Part shown: positions 7,491-19,530 of the stretch, piece after piece
Position numbering within the stretch: position 1 is the first letter of the stretch
Layout: each line of letters opens with the position of its first letter
From: Blastococcus sp. PRF04-17
GTDB lineage: Bacteria; Actinomycetota; Actinomycetes; Mycobacteriales; Geodermatophilaceae
Direction of reading: 5' to 3'
Assembly (NCBI RefSeq): GCF_023016265.1
Contig: NZ_CP095412.1
Span: 4,092,001 to 4,156,000 of the forward strand
DNA length: 64,000 nt
Made by a program: the position numbers and the translations under genes
The notes under the pieces: model-generated
Database searches by the model: none
What the model was told of the DNA's origin: nothing
The model's input: the letters and a program-made list of their open reading frames with translations, nothing else

Positions 7491-10400
7491 TCAGTCCGCG
7501 AACGCCTCGGCGACCAGCTGGCGCTGCTCGACGTCGTGCACCTTGGCCGAACCCACGGCGGGGGACGCCGACGCCCGGCGGCTGACCCGGCGGAAGGTCC
7601 GCCCCTGGGGCAGGTGCTCGGGCAGGTTGACGGCCATGAACTGCCAGGCGCCCATGTTCGCCGGCTCCTCCTGCACCCACACGACGTCGTCGGCGTTCGG
7701 GTACCGCTCGATGGCCTCGCTGATCTGCTGGGCCGGCAACGGGTACAGCTGCTCGACCCGCACCACGGCCGTGTCGGTCCGCCCGTCGGACTCCCGCTGG
7801 GCCAGCAGGTCGTAGGCGACCTTGCCGCTGCACAGGAGCACCCTCCGGACGCCGTCGCCGTCCAGCGGCTTGCCGCCGATTCCGGGGTCGGCCAGGACCG
7901 GGCGGAAGCCCTCGTCGGTGAACTCCTCGACCGCGCTCACCGCCGCCTTCGCGCGCAGCAGGGACTTGGGCGTGAACACGACCAGCGGACGGTGCACGTC
8001 GGAGAGCGCCTGCCGGCGCAGCAGGTGGAAGTAGTTGCCCGGGGTCGTGCAGTTGGCGACCGTCATGTTGTTCTCGGCGCACATCTGCAGGAACCGCTCG
8101 ATCCGGCCGCTGGAGTGGTCGGGACCCTGGCCCTCGAGCCCGTGCGGCAGCAGGAGGACGACGCCGGAGCGCTGGCCCCACTTGGCCTCGCCTGAGCTGA
8201 TGAACTCGTCGATGACCATCTGCGCGCCGTTGACGAAGTCACCGAACTGCGCCTCCCACAGCACCAGGGCCTTGGGGTTGGCCACCGAGTAGCCGTACTC
8301 GAAGCCGACGGCCGCGTACTCGCTGAGCAGCGAGTCGTAGACGAAGAACTTGGCCTGGTCGTCGGTGAGGTTGGACAGCGGCGTGTACTCGCCGCCGGTT
8401 TCCCGGTCGATCAGCACCGAGTGGCGCTGCACGAAGGTACCCCGTCGGGAGTCCTGGCCGGCCAGCCGGACCGGGACGCCCTCCATGAGCAGCGACCCGA
8501 AGGCGAGCAGCTCGCCCATCGCCCAGTCGATGCCGCCCTCGCTGGCCATCGCGGCCCGCCGCTCGAGCATCTTCTGCAGTTTCGGGTGCGGGGTGAAGTC
8601 CGGCGGGAAGGAGACGTGCGCGTCGCCGACCGCCTTGAGGGCCTCGCGCGTGATCGCCGTCTCGACCTGCGACTCCTGCGGCGTGCGCGGGTCCATGACC
8701 GGCTCGGGCTTGCTGGCGTCCTTCGCGTCGTGGGTCTCGGCGAACGCCCGCTCGAGCTGGCCGCGGTAGTCCTTGAGCGCCTCCTCGGCCTCGGCGAGCG
8801 TGATGTCGCCGCGACCGACCAGCGCCTCGGTGTACAGCTTCCGGACCGAGCGCTTGCGGTCGATGATGTCGTACATCAGCGGCTGGGTCATCGACGGGTC
8901 GTCGCCCTCGTTGTGGCCCCTCCGGCGGTAGCAGACCATGTCGATGACGACGTCCTTCTTGAACGCCTGCCGGTAGTCGACGGCCAGCCGGGCCACGCGG
9001 ACGCACGCCTCGGGGTCGTCCCCGTTGACGTGGAAGACCGGCGCGTTGACCATCCGCGCGACGTCGGTCGAGTAGAGGCTCGACCGGGCCGCCGCCGGGC
9101 TGGTGGTGAAGCCCACCTGGTTGTTGATGACCACGTGCACGGTGCCACCGGTGCGGTAGCCGCGCAGCTGCGAGAGGTTCAACGTCTCGGCGACGACGCC
9201 CTGGCCGGCGAACGCCGAGTCACCGTGCAGCAGGACGGGCAGCACGGTGAAGCCGTCCTCGCCCTTGTTGATCATGTCCTGCTTCGCCCGGACGATGCCC
9301 TCGAGCACCGGGTTGACGGTCTCCAGGTGGCTGGGGTTGCTGGCCAGCGAGACCGCGATCTCCGCGTCTGGCTTGAAGGGGTTCCTGAACGTGCCCGTGG
9401 CGCCGAGGTGGTACTTCACGTCGCCGGAACCCTGCACCGTGCCGGGGTCGATGTTGCCCTCGAACTCGCCGAAGATCTTCGAGTAGCTCTTGCCCAGCAC
9501 GTTGGCCAGCACGTTGAGCCGGCCACGGTGGGCCATGCCGATCGCGACCTCGTCGAGGCCGTGGTCGGTGCCGGCGATCAGCACCTCGTCGAGGATCGGG
9601 ATGACCGACTCGCCGCCCTCGAGGCTGAACCGCTTCTGGCCCACGTACTTGGTCTGCAGGAACGTCTCGAACGCCTCCGCGGCGTTCAGCCGCCGAGGAC
9701 GTGCTTCTGCTTCTCCCGGTCGGGCTGCTCGTGCTTGACCTCGATCCGCCGCTGGAGCCACTCGCGCTCCTCGGGGTCGGTGATGTGCATGTACTCCACG
9801 CCGACCGTGCGGCAGTAGGAGTTGCGCAGGACGCCGAGGATGTCGCGCAGGGCCATCAGCCGCTCGCCGGCGAAGCCGCCGACGGGGAACTTGCGGTCGA
9901 GGTCCCACAGCGTCAGGTGGTGCTGGAGGATGTCGAGGTCGGGATGCGTGCGGACCCGGTACTCCAGCGGGTCGGTGTCGGCCATGAGGTGGCCGTTGCG
10001 CCGGTAGGCCTCGATGACCTCGATGACGCGCGCTTCCTTGTCGATCTCCCCCTCGCGGCTGATCCGCACGTCCGGCATCCAGCGGACCGGGGTGTACGGG
10101 ATCCGCAGGGAGCGGAAGACCTCGTCGTAGAAGCCGTCCTCGCCGAGGAGCAGGGCGTGCAGCCGGCGCAGGAAGTCGCCGGACTCCGCGCCCTGGATGA
10201 TCCGGTGGTCGTACGTCGAGGTCAGCGTGATGATCTTCGAGACGGCCATCTCGGTGAGCGTCTCGGGGTTCATCCCCTGGAACTCCGCCGGGTACTCCAT
10301 CGCGCCGACGCCGATGATCGCGCCCTGACCCGCGGTCAGCCGCGGCACCGAGTGGTTGGTGCCGATCGTGCCCGGATTGGTCAGGCTGATCGTGGTGCCG

Positions 10401-11254
10401 GAGAAGTCCTCCATCGTCAGCTTGTTGGCGCGGGCCCGCCGGATGATGTCCTCGTAGGCGGCCCAGAAGCCGGCGAAGTCCATCTCCTCGGCGCCCTTGA
10501 TCGACGCGACCACGAGCGACCGCGAGCCGTCGGGCTTGGGCAGGTCGATGGCCAGGCCGAAGTTGACGTGCTCGGGCTGCACCAGCGTCGGCTTGCCGTC
10601 GACCTCGGCGAACGCGCTGTTCATGTTCGGGAAGTCGTCCAGCGCCCGGACCAGCGCGTAGCCGATCAGGTGCGTGAAGGAGACCTTCCCACCCCGGCCG
10701 CGGGCCAGGTGGTTGTTGATGACGATGCGGTTGTCGGCCAGGAGCTTCGCCGGCACCGCGCGCACGCTCGTCGCCGTCGGGACGGTGAGCGAGGCGTTCA
10801 TGTTCTTGACCACGGCGGCCGCGGCGCCGCGCAGCGGTGACTGCTTCGCCCCGGCGGCAGGCTCGGCCGCCTTGGCGGCGGGCTTCTCGGCGGGCTTCTC
10901 GGCGGGCTTGCCGGACGGCTTCGCCGCGGGGGCGCTCGGCACCTTCTCGGCCGGCTTCGGAGCCGCTGTCGGCTCCGCCTGGGCATTGTTCGAGGGCGCG
11001 GGGGCCTGCGCGGGCGCCGGGGCCGGCTGCGCGGGGGTGCTCCCGTTGCCCGCAGCCGACTGCTCGCGGTTCCCGCCGTCGACCGGACTGCCCGGCCGGT
11101 AGTCGGCGAAGAACTCGTGCCAGGCCTGATCCACGCTGGCCGGGTCCGAGAGGTACTGCTGGTACATCTCCTCGACCAGCCACTCGTTGGTGCCGAAACC
11201 CGCGACCGGGGACGACGAGGAGGAGGAGGGCCGGGATGAGCTCACGCTTGACAC
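7491..11254 (-). CDS. kgd: multifunctional 2-oxoglutarate metabolism enzyme (KGD/SucA), frame interrupted once
   Basis: 1254 aa after one inserted base (M. tuberculosis Kgd is about 1230). It combines the thiamine-diphosphate E1 2-oxoglutarate decarboxylase/dehydrogenase with an E2-like succinyltransferase domain and serves the TCA cycle. Order: N-terminal helix ([13 protein letters not shown]), Ala/Pro/Lys-rich linker about 45-115, acyltransferase domain to about 360 with the active-site His in [10 protein letters not shown], then the E1 core with [33 protein letters not shown] and [12 protein letters not shown]. The frame breaks at 9689-9694 (GGCGGC), where LG is followed by a stop while [15 protein letters not shown] continues one frame over; one missing base explains it. 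The start is GTG 11254. DUF6104 follows. Confidence 0.95.
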
Positions 11255-11386
11255 GGGGGCGAGTGCCTTCTTCGTCTATGGGGCATGTCGGGCGGCACGC
11301 CCAGCGGGCGGCGGGCCGGGTGTCGATCCTACGCCGGTCCACCTGCGCCTACCGGGGCGACGGAGGCACGGGGAGTGCCGGTGTCC

Positions 11387-11452
11387 GGCCCCGTCCAGGG
11401 CACCGCCGCCCTGAGCGTGCGAGGGGTGAGGAGGAGGGGGTCCTTTCTCAGA
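11387..11452 (-). repeat. post-stop structured element, copy 1
   Basis: It begins a few bases after the ABC permease stop (minus strand). It contains TGAGAAAGGACCC, then CACCCCTCGC and GCTCAGGGCGG, then CCCTGGACGGGGCC. The same order of blocks is found after rho (34149-34214) and after the small gene at 46429 (46608-46671), and its first block recurs after the symporter gene (54398-54440). The outer arms can pair, so it probably acts as a terminator or 3'-end stabiliser. Confidence 0.55.
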
Positions 11453-11458
11453 CGACTT

Positions 11459-12210
11459 TCAGACGACGTCGCGCCGCACCGCGAGGAAGTAGCCGAGGAG
11501 GGCCGCCACGAGCCCGTAGGCCACCAGCAGCAGGCCGCCCTGCCAGGCGTCGAGGACGTCGGGTCCCTGGAACGTGGCGGTCAGCGCCTCGAGGGCGCCC
11601 CCGGGCATCCACTTGTAGGCGACCGAGGTGGCCGGCACCGACCGGATGATCGGCTCGACGACGAACAGGTAGACCAGCCCGCCGACGATCGCACCCACCT
11701 GGTTGCGCAGCAGCGCGCCGATGCCCACGCCGATGACCGCGTAGATGGTCAGCGCCACGAGGGACCGGAACAGCGTGTTGAGGTTGTCGCCGTCGAGCGC
11801 GGGTGCCGCGCCGAGAGCGCCGGCGTGGATCAGCACCGTCAGGTAGTTCACGGCCACGACGACCAGGCCGAACAGGGCCCCGACGAGCGCGTAGGCCACC
11901 AGCTTGCTGACGACGACCGAGCCCCGCCGTGGGCTGGTCAGGAAGGTCGGCGTGGCCGTCCGGTGCCGGTACTCCTGCGTCATCCCGATGATGCCGAGGA
12001 TCAGGAACAGGATGTTGGCGTTCGCGGCGGTCGACAGCGCCAGCTGCTCGTAGAGCGGCGTGCCGACCTCGGGGATCCCCGCCTCGGGGTTGCCGGCGAA
12101 GGCGGTGAAGAAGACCGCGAACGCGGCGACCATCACGCAGGCGCCGAGCAGCAGGCCGAGCCAGACCTTCGTGGTGAACAGCTTGGTCCATTCCGCGTGA
12201 ACCAGGCGGG

Positions 12211-12214
<4 letters not shown>
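11459..12214 (-). CDS. ABC-2 type transporter permease
   Basis: 251 aa. Six hydrophobic segments (about 15-38, 60-82, 103-125, 143-168, 176-196 and 226-244) and an N-terminal motif MTRLVHAEWTKLFTT typical of ABC-2/ABC-type membrane subunits that work with a separate ATPase in export or bacteriocin immunity. Its ATG (12214) overlaps the stop of the upstream ATPase gene by four bases (ATGA), so the two are translationally coupled and form one transporter. The exported substrate is not evident. A structured repeat lies after the stop. Confidence 0.88.
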
Positions 12215-13221
<1,007 letters not shown>

Positions 13222-13339
13222 CCAAGCGCACGGGGCGCGCTCGTCGGGGCCTCCGACGCGCCGCTGCGAGTCCGGACGGTCTCGGTGCGTTGATCATCTC
13301 GGGGTGTCCCAGGACCCGAGGTCACATAGAGTCCGCGCC

Positions 13340-13810
13340 GTGAACGACAGCGCGAACACGTACCGCACGGTCGTCGTCGGCACCGATGGTTCCGAGTCCT
13401 CGCTGCGCGCGGTCGCCCGCGCCGGTGCGATCGCCGGGGCGACCGGGGCCACGCTGGTCATCGTCTGCGCCTACCTGCCGACCGAGGCCGACGACCGGGA
13501 GCTCGCCCGCGCCCAGGACACCCTGCGCGAGGACGCCTACCAGGTCGTCGGGTCCCACCCGGCCGAGGACACCGTGCGCACCGCCGCCGAACGGGCCGGC
13601 GCGGCGGGTGCGGGCGACGTGAAGACCCTCGCCGTCGAGGGCTCACCGGTGGAGGTGCTGCTCGACACGGTGCAGCGCCAGAGCGCGGACCTGCTGGTCG
13701 TGGGCAACCGCGGGCTCGCCGGCATCAAGGGCCGGCTGCTCGGCTCGGTGCCCGCCGACGCCACGCGGCGCTCCACCTGCGACGTCCTCGTCGTGCACAC
13801 CACCGGCTGA
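13340..13810 (+). CDS. universal stress protein (UspA family), ATP-binding type
   Basis: 156 aa. Single Usp domain: beta strand VVVGTDGSESS near residue 10 and the nucleotide-binding signature G-2x-G-9x-G-S in NRGLAGIKGRLLGS near residue 132. The soluble protein binds ATP or, in mycobacterial relatives, cAMP. GTG 13340 follows TAGAGT (13327-13332) by seven bases with no ribosome binding site, so the mRNA is probably leaderless. An adenylyl cyclase gene starts ten bases after the stop. This fits a cAMP-linked stress response (inference). Confidence 0.92.
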   Translation: MNDSANTYRTVVVGTDGSESSLRAVARAGAIAGATGATLVIVCAYLPTEADDRELARAQDTLREDAYQVVGSHPAEDTVRTAAERAGAAGAGDVKTLAVEGSPVEVLLDTVQRQSADLLVVGNRGLAGIKGRLLGSVPADATRRSTCDVLVVHTTG

Positions 13811-13820
13811 CCAGCAGGAC

Positions 13821-14888
13821 ATGAGCGAACCGGGGCAGGACCCGGCCGCCGCCGCCCGGGAGGCGCTCGAGCGGCTGCTGCTCGACGGGCCGCGCCGCTA
13901 CACCCGGCTGCAGGTCGCCGAGCGGGCCGGCATGCCGCCGCAGCGCACCCAGCGGCTCTGGCGGGCGCTGGGCTTCCCCGACGCCGCGGACGACGACCCC
14001 GCCTTCACCGACGCCGACCTGCAGGCGCTCGGCGTCCTGTCCGAGCTCATCGACTCGGGGTTCGTCGACGCCGAGACCGAGGCGTCCATCGCCCGGGCCA
14101 TGGGTCAGGCGCTGTCCCGGCTGGCCGACTGGCAGGCCGACATGCTGGCCCACGCCCTGACCCGCACCGGCCCGGACGGCGAGCGCCGCCCCGCCTCGCC
14201 GGACGAGGCGGTCGCCGTCGCGCGGGAGCTCCTGCCCAAGATGCGCGACATCCAGCACTACGTGTGGCGCCGCCACCTGGCCGCCAACGCCGACCGGCTG
14301 CTGGCGACGGCGGCGGGGCAGGGTGACCGGCGCGAGCTGGCCGTGGGGTTCGCCGACCTGGTCGGCTACACCTCGCGCAGCCGCGGGATGGGCGGGCGCG
14401 AGCTCGGGGCCATGGTCGAGGACTTCGAGGCCATCGCGACGGAGGTCATCGCCCAGCGCCGGGCCCGGGTGGTCAAGACGGTGGGGGACGGCGTCCTCTT
14501 CACGGCCGCCTCCGCCGTGGACGCCGTCGAGATCGGGCTGCGCCTGCCCGAGGCCTGGGACACCGAGGAGCGGCCGCCGCTGCGCGTCGGGGCTGCGTTC
14601 GGCACCGTGCTGACCCGGCTCGGCGACGTGTACTCCCCGGTGGTGAACATGGCCAGCCGGCTGACCTCGCTCGCCCGGCCGGGGACGGTGCTCGTCGACC
14701 GCGTGCTCGCCGACCAGGTGCGGGACCTGCCCGAGTACCGGGTCCGGCCGCTGCGCCGGGTGTCCGTGCGCGGCTACGACCACCTGCAGCCCTGGCTGGT
14801 GCGCCGCGGCAAGTACGTCGAGGACGCCGACGACGGGCACGTCTTCGACGACGCCGACGAACCGGGGGACCACGAAAAGGAACGGTGA
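13821..14888 (+). CDS. class III adenylate cyclase with N-terminal pH-sensor-like regulatory domain
   Basis: 355 aa. Residues 1-170 match the helical autoinhibitory domain of the mycobacterial Rv1264 type; residues 172-330 are the class III catalytic domain. Catalytic residues are all present: metal Asp in VGFADLVGYTS and in VKTVGDGVLF, the adenine-binding Lys of the latter, and Asn and Arg in VVNMASRLTS. It converts ATP to cAMP as a homodimer in the cytoplasm. An acidic tail (EDADDGHVFDDADE) ends the protein. It is transcribed with the Usp gene (ten-base gap). In Rv1264 the N-domain releases the enzyme at acid pH; the same here is inference. Confidence 0.92.
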   Translation: MSEPGQDPAAAAREALERLLLDGPRRYTRLQVAERAGMPPQRTQRLWRALGFPDAADDDPAFTDADLQALGVLSELIDSGFVDAETEASIARAMGQALSRLADWQADMLAHALTRTGPDGERRPASPDEAVAVARELLPKMRDIQHYVWRRHLAANADRLLATAAGQGDRRELAVGFADLVGYTSRSRGMGGRELGAMVEDFEAIATEVIAQRRARVVKTVGDGVLFTAASAVDAVEIGLRLPEAWDTEERPPLRVGAAFGTVLTRLGDVYSPVVNMASRLTSLARPGTVLVDRVLADQVRDLPEYRVRPLRRVSVRGYDHLQPWLVRRGKYVEDADDGHVFDDADEPGDHEKER

Positions 14889-14975
14889 CCGGGGCCGGGA
14901 CCGGGTTATCGTCGGTTCGTGCTCGCCCCGCGGTAGTCGACCGTCCTCTCCCTACCGTCCTCTGGAGCACCGTCC

Positions 14976-16613
<1,638 letters not shown>

Positions 16614-16696
16614 CACGGTCGTCCGACCCTGGGACGCTCGCTGCCCGGCGCCTAGTTTTCCCCTCGGGACACCCCTGGGATCCGGGACCGGTGGCG

Positions 16697-17518
16697 ATGA
16701 GCGCGATCTTCGAGCACACCACGTCCAGCGACGTGTACGCGCGGTACTCCGAGCTCGACGCGGCCACGGTGCGCTCGCTGGCCGACCGCCTCGAGATCCG
16801 CGCGGCCGACCCGCGGCAGCAGCGGTTGTGGTCGGAGTTCCTGGCCGGCGCGCCGGCGTTCGGCGGCGGCCGCGTGCTGGAGATCGGGTGCGGTACGGGC
16901 GTCATCACTGCGCTGATCGCCGGCCTCCCCGGTGTGGGGGAGGTCGTCGGGGTCGACCCTGTTCCCTACTTCGTCGAGCGGGCACGGGCTCGTCTCCCCG
17001 ATGTCCGGTTCGAGGTCGCGGATGGGCGCGGGCTGCCTTTCGGTGACGAGTCCTTCGACGGCGTGGTGTTCTCGACGACGCTGTGCCACATCCCGGGTCC
17101 GGAACGGGCCCTGGCCGAGGCGCACCGCGTGCTGCGGACCGGCGGTCATCTCCTCGTGTACGACGGCGACTACGCGACCACGACGGTCGCGACCTCGGAC
17201 GTCGATCCGCTGCAGACGTGTGCGGCCACTGCGGTGCGCACCCTGGTCCACGATCCGTGGCTGGTGCGCCGGCTCCCCGCCCTGCTCCGCGAGGCGGGAT
17301 TCTCGCCGGAGGAGCTCCGCAGTCACGGCCACCTGGAGCTGACGGCTCCGACGTACATGCTCAGCCTGATCGACCTGGGTGCCGACACGCTGGTGGCGAG
17401 AGGGACCCTCGCGCCCGCCTCCGGCGAGGCGTTCAAGGCGGAGGCGCGTGGACGAGTGGCCGCCGGTCGGTTCTTCGGCCACATCGCGTACGCCAGCGTG
17501 CGTGCCGAACGACGCTGA
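16697..17518 (+). CDS. class I SAM-dependent methyltransferase
   Basis: 273 aa. Rossmann methyltransferase with motif I VLEIGCGTG near residue 62, an acidic residue after strand 2 (VVGVDP), motif II/III FDGVVFSTTLCHIP and post-motif LRTGGHLLVYDGDY: the UbiE/Methyltransf_11 type. The substrate is unknown. ATG 16697 is chosen; a GTG six bases earlier is equally possible. It converges on the GNAT gene across a shared hairpin (17513-17543). Confidence 0.85.
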   Translation: MSAIFEHTTSSDVYARYSELDAATVRSLADRLEIRAADPRQQRLWSEFLAGAPAFGGGRVLEIGCGTGVITALIAGLPGVGEVVGVDPVPYFVERARARLPDVRFEVADGRGLPFGDESFDGVVFSTTLCHIPGPERALAEAHRVLRTGGHLLVYDGDYATTTVATSDVDPLQTCAATAVRTLVHDPWLVRRLPALLREAGFSPEELRSHGHLELTAPTYMLSLIDLGADTLVARGTLAPASGEAFKAEARGRVAAGRFFGHIAYASVRAERR

Positions 17519-17543
17519 CGGACCGGCCGGCCGTCCGTCAGCG
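17513..17543. terminator. bidirectional terminator between convergent genes
   Basis: An 11-bp perfect inverted repeat (17513-17523 with 17533-17543) with a nine-base loop. Both arms contain the stop codons of the flanking genes: TGA of the methyltransferase and the TGA of the acetyltransferase. No T run. Confidence 0.6.
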
Positions 17544-18080
17544 GTTGCTCGCCTCCAGTTCCTCCGTCACGCCGACGGTGTCCATGCCCTCCCAGGTCGC
17601 GCGCACGTGGTGGGCCAGCACCATCAGGTCGCGCAGCTGCCCGCTGCGGTCGCGGATGTGGTCGACCAGCAGCGCCTCGCCGGTGAAGCCGAGGTCGGTG
17701 AACAGCGCCAGGGCGGCCCCCTGCTCGGCCACGACCTCCACCACCAGCTTGGACAGGCCCGCGGAGACCGCCTCGACGAGGGCTCGCCGCGCCAGCTCCC
17801 GGCCGAGGCCGGAGCCGCGGTGGTGGGGGGAGACGACCAGCCGCACCTCGCCGACGTGGTCCGACCAGCCGGGCAGCGGCCGGACGGCGACGTAGCCGGT
17901 GACGTCTTCTCCCTCCGTCGACACCCAGCGACCACCCGCGCCGGCCCACGAACGGACCGTCTCCGGGTCGTGCACCTCCTCCCGGATGAAGGTCAGGTCG
18001 CCCTCGGGCAGCTCGGCGAAGAACCGCAGCAGCGCGTCGCAGCGCTCCGGTCCCAGCTCCACGATCGGCACGTCAGGCAC
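17538..18080 (-). CDS. GNAT family N-acetyltransferase
   Basis: 180 aa. The acetyl-CoA-binding signature VSPHHRGSGLGRELARRALVEA lies at about residues 83-104, preceded by a central strand and followed by the LFTDLGFTGEALL strand-turn. It transfers an acetyl group to an amine of unknown identity. The start (18080) lies inside the last codons of the PhaC-like gene (eight-base overlap), so it is the last gene of that operon and may act on the same process. It converges on the methyltransferase gene. Confidence 0.88.
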   Translation of the reverse strand: MPDVPIVELGPERCDALLRFFAELPEGDLTFIREEVHDPETVRSWAGAGGRWVSTEGEDVTGYVAVRPLPGWSDHVGEVRLVVSPHHRGSGLGRELARRALVEAVSAGLSKLVVEVVAEQGAALALFTDLGFTGEALLVDHIRDRSGQLRDLMVLAHHVRATWEGMDTVGVTEELEASNR

Positions 18081-19197
18081 CCCGTTCCTCGGCAGGCGAC
18101 GCCAGCTCGTCGCTGCGCCGGCGGATGAAGTCGATGATCGTCGGCACCGTCGTGCGGGCCGCCGTGCGCCCGACGACCAGGCCCATGTGCCCGGCGTCCA
18201 GGCACAGCTCGTGCTTGTCCGCCGACCCCACCAGGTCGATCAGGGGCGCGGTCGCCGCCTCCGGGACGATGTGGTCGCGGGTGCCCCGGACGGTGAGGAA
18301 CGGGACGGCGATGTCCGCGAGGTGCACCGGGTCGCCGCCGACGGTGAGCCGGTCGTTCACCATCCCGTTCTCCCGCACGAGCATCCGCACCGTGTCCCGC
18401 GCCGCGGCGCCGGGGAAGGGCACGTGGTCGTCCGACCAGCCGGTCATGGCCTGGTAGGAGGCGACGTACTCGTCGTTCCAGAGCCGTTCCCACAGGCTGA
18501 CGTAGCGGGTCACCTCCGCGGTCGGCGTCAGCGCCCGGAAGCCCTGGACGACGATCGACGGCGGCACGTTGCCGTCGCGGTCGAGCACGGAGTCCACCTC
18601 CATCCGGCCCACGGAGAAGATGTCGGCCAACGGCCCCATGTGCCGGAAGTCGACCGGCGTGGCCAGGACCGTCAGGCTGCGCAGCGGCGCGTCGGGGTGG
18701 TGGGCGGCGTAGAGCAGCGTGAGGTCGCCGCCGAAGCAGTAGCCGAAGAGGTTCACCTCGTCGGCCCCCGACAGCTCCAGGACGCGCTCGACGCCGGCCG
18801 GGATGTAGTCGTCGACGTAGTCCTCGAGGCGGTTCTCCGCGTCCCGCTCGTCGGGCTCACCCCAGTCGAGCAGGTACACGTCGAAGCCGGCGTCGAGCAG
18901 CTGCTCGACGAAGCTGTTGCCCGGCGTGAGGTCGAGGATGTAGCTGCGGCTGATCAGGCTGAACACGATCAGCAGCGGCGGCCCGTACCGGACGCCGCCG
19001 TTCTTCCCGGGGTCGTTCCGGTAGTGCCACAACTGCGTCCGGCCGCGCTGCCAGACGACGTCCCTGGGGGTCAGGCCCACCCCGGGCCGGTCGACACCGG
19101 CGACGAGCTTGATCCCGTTACGCGCGCGGAGGGCGTTGCGCTCCACGTCGCGCCGGACGCGCTCGAGGAGCGTCTGGGGGCTGGGCACCTGCGCCAT
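18073..19197 (-). CDS. phaC: class III PhaC-like polyhydroxyalkanoate synthase / alpha/beta hydrolase
   Basis: 374 aa. Alpha/beta-hydrolase fold in which the lipase box is FGYCFGG with a Cys nucleophile (Cys154) instead of Ser, as in PHA synthases. Asp of GTRDHIVP and His of DAGHMGL complete the triad. The length matches short class III/IV PhaC. It would polymerise 3-hydroxyacyl-CoA into polyester granules. Context supports this: a phasin-like gene and an acyl-CoA ligase gene lie directly upstream. The true partner subunit PhaE or PhaR is not seen, so activity is inferred. The start is ATG 19197 with GAGGGAG upstream; the upstream gene overlaps it by 80 bases. Confidence 0.82.
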   Translation of the reverse strand: MAQVPSPQTLLERVRRDVERNALRARNGIKLVAGVDRPGVGLTPRDVVWQRGRTQLWHYRNDPGKNGGVRYGPPLLIVFSLISRSYILDLTPGNSFVEQLLDAGFDVYLLDWGEPDERDAENRLEDYVDDYIPAGVERVLELSGADEVNLFGYCFGGDLTLLYAAHHPDAPLRSLTVLATPVDFRHMGPLADIFSVGRMEVDSVLDRDGNVPPSIVVQGFRALTPTAEVTRYVSLWERLWNDEYVASYQAMTGWSDDHVPFPGAAARDTVRMLVRENGMVNDRLTVGGDPVHLADIAVPFLTVRGTRDHIVPEAATAPLIDLVGSADKHELCLDAGHMGLVVGRTAARTTVPTIIDFIRRRSDELASPAEERGA

Positions 19198-19530
19198 CGC
19201 GCTGCTCCCTCGTCGTCTCGTCGGTCGGTCCGGCGCCGGCCCGGTCGGCGCGGCGTCGCTCGGCCTCGAGCTGCACGCTCAGCCGGCGCACCTCGCGGTC
19301 GAGGGCCCCGATCTGCGCGCGCAGCCGGCTGACGTCGCTGCCCGCGGGCAGGTTCACCAGGTGCCAGGCCCGCGCGGTGAGGTCGCGGGCCGAGTCGCGC
19401 ACCAGCTTCTCGGCCCGCCGGGCGAGCGAGACGCCGACGGAGAACGTCGGAGTCCGCACGAACGTCTCGGCCCGCGGGGTGACGGCCCGCTCCGCGGCGT
19501 CGAAGGCCTGCCGCCACAGCGGGGGCTCAT
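19118..19530 (-). CDS. phasin-like coiled-coil protein of the PHA cluster, frame interrupted near the start
   Basis: About 137 aa if one C is restored. Continuous coding character ([17 protein letters not shown], then [27 protein letters not shown] and a heptad-like region [17 protein letters not shown]) resembles granule-associated phasins or PHA-synthesis regulators. As written, the only in-frame start is GTG 19459, which would cut off obvious coding sequence. Adding one C to the C5 run at 19521-19525 joins it to ATG 19530, which overlaps the fadD stop as ATGA. The C-terminal tail is Arg/Pro-rich and overlaps phaC by 80 bases. It probably coats or regulates PHA granules. Confidence 0.62.

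Noticed and set aside
8421-9818. Long open frame on the plus strand opposite kgd
   Set aside because: Opposite strands of high-GC genes stay open by chance. The encoded peptide has no family features and kgd itself is unmistakable. The same reasoning removes the long antisense frames opposite the atp genes, rho and murA.
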